Source: Actinoplanes sp. KI2 (GTDB lineage Bacteria; Actinomycetota; Actinomycetes; Mycobacteriales; Micromonosporaceae). Taken from it: a DNA stretch of 64,000 nucleotides. The stretch lies in contig NZ_JAOSZE010000014.1 in assembly GCF_025630775.1 (NCBI RefSeq), forward strand, positions 1 to 64,000, given 5' to 3'. The notes beneath the pieces were generated by a model. It made no database searches and was not told the origin of the DNA. It was given only the letters and a program-made list of their open reading frames with translations. Made by a program: the position numbers and the translations under genes. Below, one piece after another: positions 31,442-37,975 of the stretch. Numbering within the stretch: the stretch's first letter is position 1; each line of letters starts with the position of its first letter.

Positions 31442-32883
31442 CGGCGCGCCCACACCGGCCGCAGCGTGGCCGGCAGCGCCAGGATCAGCCGGACCACCAG
31501 GAACGCGGCGATCCCGAGCAACGCGCCGAGGACGGCCAGCAACACTCGCTCGCCGTCGGCGGCGAACCCGTCCGGCAGCACCACCAGCACCAGCGCCGCG
31601 CAGAAGCCGGCCAGCACGCTGCGCACCCGGTGCTGGGCCGCCACGGCGGCGAGCGGGGCCAGGCCCCAGACCACGTACCAGGGACGGATGGCCGGGCCGA
31701 AGATCACCACGGCGACCAGCACGATGCCCAGGCCGTAGACCGGGCCGAGCCGGGCGCGGTAGGTCCACACCACCCCTGCCACGATCACCACGGCGAGCAT
31801 CCCGAACCAGCGCGAGTCGGCGACGACGGACCGGCCGAGCACGTCGGACAACCAGCGGCCGAGCAGCCCGGTCAGCGACCAGTTCTGCGCCGAGATCGGG
31901 GTGCCGAGGGCGCCGACCCAGCCGTACCCGGTTCCCGCGACCGCGGTGATCGCCACGGTGGCCGCGGCAGCGGTCGCGCCCACCCCGCCGGCCGCCCGCA
32001 ACCAGGGCCGGCGGCCCGGCAGCTGGGTGGCCCAGATCGCCGCCACCGCGATCAGCCCCAACCCCGCCGGCACCTTCACCAGCGCGGCCGCCACCACCAG
32101 CAGGGTCGCCACCACCGGGCGGTGCCGCACCGCAGCGGCCAGGCCGGCGGCGAGCAGGCCGACCATCAGGGCGTCGTTGTGCGCGCCGCCGACCAGGTGG
32201 ATCAGCACCAGCGGATTGAGCACGGCCAGCCAGGTCGCCGCCGCCGGGTTCACCCCGGCCGACCGGGCCAGCACCCGGACCGCGCCGGCGAGCAGCACCA
32301 GGCCGGCCAGCGCGACCAGCCGCATCGCCACGACGCCCAGCATCAGGTGGGCGCTGAGCAGGGCGGCGACCGTCTTGGCGACGATCAGGAAGACCGGACC
32401 GTACGGGCTGGGGGTGTGCTGCCAGATCGCCGGCACTTGATCGGCGATCACCCCGCCGAGCAGCGCCGGGCCGTGCCGGTACACGTCCATCCCGGCGTGG
32501 ATCATCAGGCCCTGGGCCAGATAGCTGTATACGTCCCGGCTGAACATCGGCGGGGCGAGCAGCAGCGGGGCCACCCACAAGGCCAGGGTTTGCCAGGTGC
32601 CGTCGGTCTTCTCCGCGGCGCCGCTCCTGTCCGCGGCGCCGCTCCTGTCCGCGGCGCCGCTCTTGTTAGCGGCGCCGCGGCGCACCAGCCGGCCGTACCA
32701 CCACCAGGCCAGCAGCAGCAGGGCGAGTCCGCTGTAGACGCCGACCAGGCCCAGCCGGGCATGACGACCACCGGCGAAGAACGGGACACCGGTCGGTAAC
32801 GCGCCGGCCCCCAACCCGCCCACCGCGATCAGGGCGGAGCCGGCGAAGCCGACGGCGCGCGACCACGCATGATCCTTGAGCAC
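31438..32883 (-). CDS. MptB-like alpha-(1->6) mannosyltransferase (GT-C)
   Basis: A 481-aa polytopic membrane protein of the MptA/MptB family, which extends mannan cores of lipoglycans using polyprenol-phosphate-mannose. The family motifs 'PPMFSRDVYSYLAQGLMIHAG', 'TPSPYGPVFLIVAK', 'HNDALMVGLLAAGLA' and 'IRPWYVVWGLAPLAA' are present. About residues 70-95 a loop carries an 18-bp in-frame tandem repeat (units AANKSG, AADRSG, AADRSG, AAEKTD). It heads the three-gene operon, and upstream lies a 68-bp gap to the MTA phosphorylase gene. Confidence 0.88.
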   Translation of the reverse strand: MLKDHAWSRAVGFAGSALIAVGGLGAGALPTGVPFFAGGRHARLGLVGVYSGLALLLLAWWWYGRLVRRGAANKSGAADRSGAADRSGAAEKTDGTWQTLALWVAPLLLAPPMFSRDVYSYLAQGLMIHAGMDVYRHGPALLGGVIADQVPAIWQHTPSPYGPVFLIVAKTVAALLSAHLMLGVVAMRLVALAGLVLLAGAVRVLARSAGVNPAAATWLAVLNPLVLIHLVGGAHNDALMVGLLAAGLAAAVRHRPVVATLLVVAAALVKVPAGLGLIAVAAIWATQLPGRRPWLRAAGGVGATAAAATVAITAVAGTGYGWVGALGTPISAQNWSLTGLLGRWLSDVLGRSVVADSRWFGMLAVVIVAGVVWTYRARLGPVYGLGIVLVAVVIFGPAIRPWYVVWGLAPLAAVAAQHRVRSVLAGFCAALVLVVLPDGFAADGERVLLAVLGALLGIAAFLVVRLILALPATLRPVWARR

Positions 32884-32951
32884 GGCTGCACCTTCTCAAT
32901 AGACGGTGTCGAGCCGTGGACGAGCTAGTGACTGGTCGATGTCTCCCGTTT

Positions 32952-33752
32952 TTACGGCAGGTCGAATGGCAGCTTGATGCCGTCGAGGGCGGTCGCGCAG
33001 GGACAGTCACGTACGGTGGGAAGTTGGGTCACCGCCGCCAGCAGCACGCTCCGGAGCCGAACCGTGTTCTCGCCGAACACCCGGAACACTTCCTCCTGGG
33101 TAACGCCATGATCACCCTCGACACCGGCGTCCAGGTCGGTCACCAGCGCGATAGCGGTGTAACAGAGAGCGAGCTCCCGGGCGAGGACCGCCTCCGGGTG
33201 CCCAGTCATATTTACGACAGAGCCGCCGATCGAGGTGAACCAGCGCGACTCGGCCCGGGTCGAGAAGCGCGGCCCCTCGATGACCACCATCGCCCCGCCG
33301 TCCACCGGCTCGACATCCGCCTGTCTGGCCTTTAGCAAGACGGCCCGGCCGTTCGGGCAGTACGGGTCGGCGAACGAGACATGCACCGCGCCCTCGTCGT
33401 AGAAGGTCTGCGCCCGGCCGCTCGTCCGGTCGATCAACTGATCCGGGACCACGAAAGTGCCCGGCCCCAGCTCCGGACGCAGGCCGCCGACGGCGCACGG
33501 GGCCAGGATCTGGCGTACGCCCAAAGCGCGAAGCGCCCAAAGATTCGCCCGATAGGGGATCTTGTGCGGCGGGTACCGATGATCACGCCCGTGCCGCGGC
33601 AGGAACGCCACCCGGCGCCCCCCGACGTCGGCCACCGTGATCGGATCGGACGGCGAACCGTAGGGCGTGGACACCTCAACCTCCTCGGCGTCCTCAAGGA
33701 GCGCGTACAGCCCCGAGCCGCCGATCACACCGATCTCCGCCGCTGCGTTCAT
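32952..33752 (-). CDS. mtnP: S-methyl-5'-thioadenosine phosphorylase (purine nucleoside phosphorylase family)
   Basis: A 266-aa enzyme of the MTAP/PNP group that splits methylthioadenosine with phosphate in methionine salvage. The start has the phosphate loop GVIGGSGLY, followed by 'PRHGRDHRYPPHKIPYRAN', 'DQLIDRT', 'VVIEGPRFSTRAESRWF' and the substrate-site 'VNMTGHPEAVLARELALCY', then 'TDLDAG'. Length and motifs are standard, and it lies upstream of the mannosyltransferase operon in the same direction. A related nucleoside phosphorylase (for example guanosine/inosine) cannot be fully excluded. Confidence 0.9.
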   Translation of the reverse strand: MNAAAEIGVIGGSGLYALLEDAEEVEVSTPYGSPSDPITVADVGGRRVAFLPRHGRDHRYPPHKIPYRANLWALRALGVRQILAPCAVGGLRPELGPGTFVVPDQLIDRTSGRAQTFYDEGAVHVSFADPYCPNGRAVLLKARQADVEPVDGGAMVVIEGPRFSTRAESRWFTSIGGSVVNMTGHPEAVLARELALCYTAIALVTDLDAGVEGDHGVTQEEVFRVFGENTVRLRSVLLAAVTQLPTVRDCPCATALDGIKLPFDLP

Positions 33753-33877
33753 GCGCAGACCTTATCGAGGCCCGGAAACACGGGCTAATGTGCTGGGCAT
33801 GGCGTTGCTGGAAGATGACCCCCAGGCGCGGTGGGCAGCCCGTGTATAGCGAGGGTCAGCGGATCGGAGGCCGGTCG

Positions 33878-34435
33878 ATGGAGTCGATGACCGGCCGGCT
33901 GCTGGTGGCGACCCCGACCCTCAAAGATCCGAACTTCGACCGTACGGTCGTGCTGCTCGTCGCCCACGAGGCGGGCGGTGCCCTCGGCGTGGTGCTCAAC
34001 CGCGCGACCGAGGTCCCCGTCTCGGACGTGCTGGGCAGCTGGGGCGAGCTGGCCGGCGACCCCGCCGTGCTCTTCGAGGGCGGCCCGGTCCAGCCCGAGT
34101 CGGCGATCTGCCTGGCCCGCACCCGCCCGGACCTGAAGACCAGGGTCACCGGCTTCCACCAGGTCTCCGGCGCGCTCGGCACGGTCGACCTGTCGGCCGA
34201 CCCGGACCGCATCCGCGACAGCGTGGCCGGCATCCGGGTCTTCGCCGGCTACTCCGGCTGGTCGGCCGGCCAGCTCGAAGAGGAGATCGCCTCCGGCTCC
34301 TGGTTCCTGCTCGACGCCCTCCCCGGCGACCCGTTCATCAACCGCCCCGACGACCTGTGGGCCATGGTCCTACGCCGCCAGGGCGACATCCTGGCGGCCG
34401 TGGCCCACTTCCCACCCGACCCCCTGCTGAACTGA
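33878..34435 (+). CDS. YqgE/AlgH family protein (DUF179)
   Basis: A 185-aa protein with the whole YqgE fold: MTGRLLVATPTLKDPNFDRT, 'HEAGGALGVVLNRATEVPV', 'FEGGPVQPESAICLAR', 'LRVFAGYSGW'-like and 'QLEEEIASGSWFLLDA'. The function is unsettled; it is conserved in many bacteria and has been linked to transcription or envelope control. The ATG at 33878 follows CGGAGG. An upstream frame from 33788 is an extension without support. tRNA-Ala begins 54 bp later. Confidence 0.9.
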   Translation: MESMTGRLLVATPTLKDPNFDRTVVLLVAHEAGGALGVVLNRATEVPVSDVLGSWGELAGDPAVLFEGGPVQPESAICLARTRPDLKTRVTGFHQVSGALGTVDLSADPDRIRDSVAGIRVFAGYSGWSAGQLEEEIASGSWFLLDALPGDPFINRPDDLWAMVLRRQGDILAAVAHFPPDPLLN

Positions 34436-34488
34436 TCTCTCCGGGGTGTGTAGTATTTCCCCCGTGCCCGGGCGACCGGGTGCGGTAA

Positions 34489-34561
34489 GGGGCTGTGGCG
34501 CAGCTGGTAGCGCACCACACTGGCAGTGTGGGGGTCAGGGGTTCGAGTCCCCTCAGCTCCA
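34489..34561 (+). tRNA. tRNA-Ala (GGC anticodon)
   Basis: A complete 73-nt cloverleaf: acceptor GGGGCTG pairs with CAGCTCC (one G-T pair), D-arm GCGC-AGCTGGTA-GCGC, anticodon stem CCACA/TGTGG with loop CTGGCAG giving anticodon GGC, T-arm AGGGG-TTCGAGT-CCCCT, and discriminator A. CCA is not encoded. Confidence 0.97.
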
Positions 34562-34897
34562 CGAGTCGATGGCGGCTTGTGTTCGCGGAGAGCGCGAACC
34601 AAGTCGCCTCGTCATGTCTGCTCAGGGGGCCGAGCCCCCTGAAACCCCGCGGTGCGGTGGGCGATCTTTGTTCGCTGGTCGCCCTTCTCATGTCTGCTCG
34701 GGGGCCGAGCCCCGGAAACCCCGCGGTGCGGTGGGCGATCTTTGTTCGCTGGTCGCCCTTCTCATGTCTGCTCGGGGGCCGAGCCCCGGAAACCCCACGG
34801 TGCGATGGGCGCGGTGGATGCCTTCGCTTCGCTTGGCGGCCTGGTCGCTCTTTCGATGATCCGGGCAGGGGTGTGGCGATGGTTCGTCGACGAACAG
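34562..34897. other. Gene-free stretch after the tRNA
   Basis: Apart from the ~75-bp hairpin repeats described separately there is no gene here. Frames on both strands come from the repeats. Confidence 0.6.
34612..34815. repeat. ~75-bp direct repeats with C/G hairpins after the tRNA
   Basis: Three direct repeats start at TCATGTCTGCTC (34612, 34688 and 34762; 76 and 74 bp apart). Each contains a hairpin with the core GGGGGCCGAGCCCC. In the first copy CAGGGGGC/GCCCCCTG form a perfect 8-bp stem with a 3-nt loop. The first two units are nearly identical through GGTGGGCGATCTTTG and the third breaks off near 34812. No coding is seen. The hairpins could terminate the tRNA transcript. Confidence 0.85.
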
Positions 34898-35518
34898 CTA
34901 CTTGGCGCCGGCTCCCAGCATCGCGACGGCGAGGCCGGCGTAATGATTGGCGACTCGCCCCGGTGAGCGTGGGCGGCCCTGGCCCCACCATCGGCAGATG
35001 TCGATCGTGAGTGACATCAACGCGAGGCTCGCGTCGGGCACATCGTCCACGCGGAACACGCCGCTGGCCGCGCCGGACTCCACGGTGTCGCGGAAGGCGC
35101 GTTCGGTCTTCCGCCTGATCACGGCGACCTCTTCGAAATGCTCTGAGGTGAGCGCGGGCAATTCATGGTGGATGACCCGCCCTAGCGCGTGGTGGTGCGC
35201 GTGCCATCGGGCGAAATGGCCGACCATCGTCGTGATGCGGGCGACGGGCTCGCGGACGCCATCGGCCGCTCGTTCGAGCGTGGCGAGCGCGTCGGCGTGG
35301 CCGACGCGGCTGATGTCGAACAGCAGAAGCTCCTTGGTGCGGTAGTGAACGTAGAGCGCCGCAGGACTCAGCCCGGCCCGGCCGGCGATGTCGCGGGTGG
35401 TGGTGCCGTGGAAGCCGCGTTCGCCGAACGCTTCGACGCCGACCGTGAGCAGCCGCCGCCGCGCGGGCGAGTCGACGCCGTTCCACAGGTCGTCGGGCAC
35501 GGTGCCGGAGGCGGCCAT
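34898..35518 (-). CDS. TetR-family repressor
   Basis: A 206-aa TetR-type regulator. The N-terminal HTH (residues ~20-65) contains RRLLTVGVEAFGERGFHGTT, 'TRDIAGRAGLSPAALYVHYR' and 'KELLLFDI', and the rest is an all-helical ligand domain. The ATG at 35518 follows GGAGG at good distance and is preferred over GTG 35530. It diverges from the thiolase-like gene, and a 35-bp palindrome lies between them, so it very probably represses itself and that gene. The HTH and domain length resemble regulators of fatty-acid or acyl-CoA genes, in line with the neighbour. Confidence 0.9.
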   Translation of the reverse strand: MAASGTVPDDLWNGVDSPARRRLLTVGVEAFGERGFHGTTTRDIAGRAGLSPAALYVHYRTKELLLFDISRVGHADALATLERAADGVREPVARITTMVGHFARWHAHHHALGRVIHHELPALTSEHFEEVAVIRRKTERAFRDTVESGAASGVFRVDDVPDASLALMSLTIDICRWWGQGRPRSPGRVANHYAGLAVAMLGAGAK

Positions 35519-35566
35519 GTATTCCTCCACATCTCTGGGTTGACATGATCTCGCGTCACCGATTTG

Positions 35567-35601
35567 CTAAGCAAGCGCTTAGTAAGTAAGCGCTCGCTTA
35601 G
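35567..35601. promoter_or_regulatory. 35-bp palindromic TetR operator candidate
   Basis: From CTAAGCAAGCGCTTAG (starting at 35567) to TAAGCGCTCGCTTAG (ending at 35601), the sequence equals its own reverse complement at 30 of 35 positions. It also holds two smaller perfect palindromes, CTAAGC-AAGC-GCTTAG and TAAGCG-CT-CGCTTA. It lies between the TetR and thiolase starts. TTGACA (35540-35545) upstream could be a -35 box for the rightward gene, with the operator covering its -10. Confidence 0.75.
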
Positions 35602-35622
35602 GCCGAGCGTAAGGGGGTGCTG

Positions 35623-36729
35623 ATGCGGGACGCGGTCATCGTCGCGGCCACACGCTCGCCGATCGGCCGGGGAGGCCGGGGTTCGTTGTCCGGTGTCCGC
35701 CTCGCCGACCTGGTCGCCGGCGTGGTCCGGGCGGCCCTCGATCAGGTGCCGGAGCTCGGCTTGGCGGGTATCGACGACCTCTATGTCGGCTCCGCCTTCG
35801 GCCGGCCGGACACGGCATTACAGGTCGCCGCCCGGCTCGGCCTGCATGTCGGTCCCACGGCTCTGGTCAGCGGACTGTGCACCTCGTCGATGCAGACCAT
35901 GCGGATGGCGGTGCACGCCATCCGGGCGGGCGAAGGTGACGCCTACATCAGCGCCGGCGCCGACTCCGCGACCCAGGCCACGCCTACGGCGCGATCTTGT
36001 CCGGCTCGGCACCGCCGTCTACGCCGTGCGATCGTCCGGCCCTCCGATCGCCGCGAGGCGCTGCGCCAAGCTGCCGAGCAGACCGGCGTCGGGCACCGGA
36101 TCAGCCACTACGAGCAGGATGAATTCCGTGTTCGCAGCCACCTGCTCGCCGAGCACGCGGTCAAAAACGGCTTCTATCGCCGCGAGATCATGCCGGTGCA
36201 GGTGCCTGGCGGCGCGGTGGTGACTCTGGATGACTCACCGATCGGCGGCGCCGACTACGAAACGATGCGGACCCGGCCGATCGAGGGCCGGCTGCACGAC
36301 GGGGCAGCGGCGACAGTCATCGTCAGCGACGTGTACGCCCAGGAACTTGGGCTGAGGCCGTTGGCACGCGTCATCGGCACCGCCGTGAGCGGCGCACCCG
36401 CAGCCAGCCAGGGTGCCGCCGTCGTCGAGGCGGCCCGGCGGGCGTTGTTCCACGCCGGGCTGTGCGTAGCGGACGTTGATCTGTGGGAGATCGACGAAGC
36501 TTCTGCGGCCGACACGGTCGCCGCGTACCGGACGCTGGATATCAAGGTCGACCGGGTGAATGTGCACGGGGGCGCTCTGGCTCTCGGCCGTCCGGACGGC
36601 ATGGCCGGAGCGCGGCTCATCGCGACGCTGCTGAACGGGCTGCGCAGCACCGACCTGCAGGTCGGGCTCGCCGCGGTGAGCGCCCCGAACCGGCAAGCGA
36701 TGGCACTTGTCGTGGAGCGGCTCAGCTGA
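35623..36729 (+). CDS. Thiolase-like protein with altered catalytic motifs
   Basis: A 368-aa protein of the thiolase fold. The start is typical (DAVIVAATRSPIGRGGRGSL) and the acylated cysteine is present as C86 in 'GLCTSSMQ'. However, the C-terminal catalytic histidine motif GHPxG is GRPDG here (in NVHGGALALGRPDG), and the second catalytic cysteine motif CxGxG near the end is missing ('VGLAAVSAPNRQAM'). Between residues ~118 and ~145 the sequence (SCPARHRRLRRAIVRPSDRR) is unlike any thiolase and may be frameshifted. It could be a decayed thiolase or a non-catalytic relative. The ATG at 35623 follows AAGGGGG. It is controlled together with the divergent TetR gene, judging by the shared operator. 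Confidence 0.75.
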   Translation: MRDAVIVAATRSPIGRGGRGSLSGVRLADLVAGVVRAALDQVPELGLAGIDDLYVGSAFGRPDTALQVAARLGLHVGPTALVSGLCTSSMQTMRMAVHAIRAGEGDAYISAGADSATQATPTARSCPARHRRLRRAIVRPSDRREALRQAAEQTGVGHRISHYEQDEFRVRSHLLAEHAVKNGFYRREIMPVQVPGGAVVTLDDSPIGGADYETMRTRPIEGRLHDGAAATVIVSDVYAQELGLRPLARVIGTAVSGAPAASQGAAVVEAARRALFHAGLCVADVDLWEIDEASAADTVAAYRTLDIKVDRVNVHGGALALGRPDGMAGARLIATLLNGLRSTDLQVGLAAVSAPNRQAMALVVERLS

Positions 36730-36856
36730 GCGGGCCTCTCGGTCGCAGGTTAGACCTCGCCTAACCCGGACGGGCGCACCGCTGTCGTGCGTCTTCGCGG
36801 ATGCCTCGGGTCGTTTGCCGTCCCTGCGCTGTGGCGGCCGGCTGTGTTGCGCATCG

Positions 36857-37138
36857 TCAGAATGGTGCGGGTCCGCGGCCTGCCAGCGACATCAGCACCT
36901 GCGTGGCGAGTAGTTTGCGCATGCCGGTGACGGCGACTGTCCCCGCCCGATCGTAGGGCAGTTCCAATTCAAGCCCCTCGACGGCGTCCCGCAGGTCCGC
37001 CGTGACCTCGTCCGGACGGAACGTGCCACCCCAGCCGGTGAGTCCTCCGCGCGAGTTGGTGCTGAGGGAGGCCATACCAGGAATGCATGCGCCGTTGACA
37101 AGAATCAGCCTCGCAGGGCCCGAGTAGGTCGTCGTCAT
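36857..37138 (-). CDS. Small hypothetical protein
   Basis: A 93-aa protein with beta-strand character at the start (ARLILVNGACIPGMASL) and a helix at the end. It has GWGGTFRPDE in the middle and no signal peptide. Family unknown. A good Shine-Dalgarno (GAAGGA) precedes the ATG, so I take it as real. It is leftward, between the thiolase-like and cspA genes; the cspA terminator lies just upstream. Confidence 0.6.
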   Translation of the reverse strand: MTTTYSGPARLILVNGACIPGMASLSTNSRGGLTGWGGTFRPDEVTADLRDAVEGLELELPYDRAGTVAVTGMRKLLATQVLMSLAGRGPAPF

Positions 37139-37262
37139 AGTCGTTCCTTCGGGGCCTGACGCCTTGATCCGAGGATTCCGGCTGTCTGACAGTTATCAGG
37201 CGAACGGAGCGTCGAGTCGATCGGATGATATTCACTACGCCGCGGCAAGCGTGCGAAACGCC

Positions 37263-37298
37263 GAACGGCGGCCCGCTGAACCAGTCGGGCCGCCGTTC
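37263..37298 (-). terminator. Perfect 13-bp stem-loop after cspA
   Basis: GAACGGCGGCCCG (37263-37275) and CGGGCCGCCGTTC (37286-37298) pair perfectly over 13 bp with a 10-nt loop. The structure lies 13 bp beyond the cspA stop on the minus strand and would end that transcript. The T-run after it is weak. Confidence 0.8.
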
Positions 37299-37310
37299 GC
37301 AGAGCGTGGA

Positions 37311-37514
37311 TCAGAGCGGGCGAATGTTCTGCGCCTGCGGGCCCTTCTGTCCCGGGGCAATGTCGAACTCCACCTTCTGGTTCTCCTCGAGGCTACGGAA
37401 GCCGCTCGTCGAGATCGAGGAGAAGTGGGCGAAGACGTCGGCACCGCCGTCGTCCGGGGTGATGAAGCCGAACCCCTTGTCGGCGTTGAACCACTTCACG
37501 GTACCTGTAGTCAT
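37311..37514 (-). CDS. Cold-shock domain protein (CspA family)
   Basis: A 67-aa single cold-shock domain. The RNA-binding motifs are [13 protein letters not shown] (RNP1) and 'DVFAHFS' (RNP2), with the final '[12 protein letters not shown]'. It binds single-stranded RNA as a chaperone. The ATG at 37514 follows AAGGAGCAG; the longer frame upstream adds no conserved residues. A long untranslated stretch and a strong hairpin upstream (37608-37640) suggest leader-based control, as is common for such genes. Confidence 0.95.
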   Translation of the reverse strand: MTTGTVKWFNADKGFGFITPDDGGADVFAHFSSISTSGFRSLEENQKVEFDIAPGQKGPQAQNIRPL

Positions 37515-37607
37515 GTCTGCTCCTTCGCAGGCTTTCAGAGACCGCACTGCGCGGACTCTGCCGCCGCCGCGTTGATCACCCGCGTCGAAACGACACGAAA
37601 AACGAAA

Positions 37608-37640
37608 AGCGCCTGGATGGCTCAGATACCATCAGGCGCT
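37608..37640 (-). terminator. Hairpin with T-run upstream of cspA (terminator or attenuator)
   Basis: AGCGCCTGGATGG and CCATCAGGCGCT pair over 12 bp with one bulged base. On the minus strand the stem is followed by TTTTCGTTTTTCG, an intrinsic-terminator-like tract and the best T-run in the window. It lies 94 bp before the cspA start and 336 bp after the preceding gene on the same strand. It could end read-through from that gene or act as a leader attenuator of cspA. The rest of 37515-37975 shows no gene. Confidence 0.6.
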
Positions 37641-37975
37641 GGAAACGTCTACGGAAATCAAAACTGCAACCTGCTCAAGGTAGCACACAATCCGTTGCGG
37701 GCCCGAGAGCAACGAGTGAAGCAGGTCACCCACCCACCCACGCACCGCGCTGCATGGCCGGCGCGCTGACCCGGGATGACGATGAGCCATTTGCAGGCCC
37801 CGGAAATGGCAGCCACACCCAGAATTCCGGAGGTCACACTGACCCGACGCGTTTCAGGCGTTCAGGATGTTCTTGCCGAAGAATGCCTGATTCAGTGCCC
37901 GGTCCGGCTTCGGCGCCAACGCCGGTGTGGTTGCGGCCTGGCCGCTGCGGCCACCCTTCGTACCGCGTTCGAGCC

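Noticed and set aside
31442..32578. Upstream extension of the GT87 gene to 777 aa
   Set aside because: It overlaps the MptB-like gene in a different frame; the ATGA junction at 31441 is the natural start.
35940..36075. Restoring a thiolase reading by a single frameshift
   Set aside because: I translated the alternative frames across this stretch and none gave a continuous thiolase-like sequence, so a single simple indel does not explain it.
36748..36766. IdeR/Fur-like iron box (GGTTAG-N7-CTAACC)
   Set aside because: The spacing differs from the TTAGGTTAGSCTAACCTAA consensus and it lies between two gene ends rather than before a start; a short weak stem is more likely.
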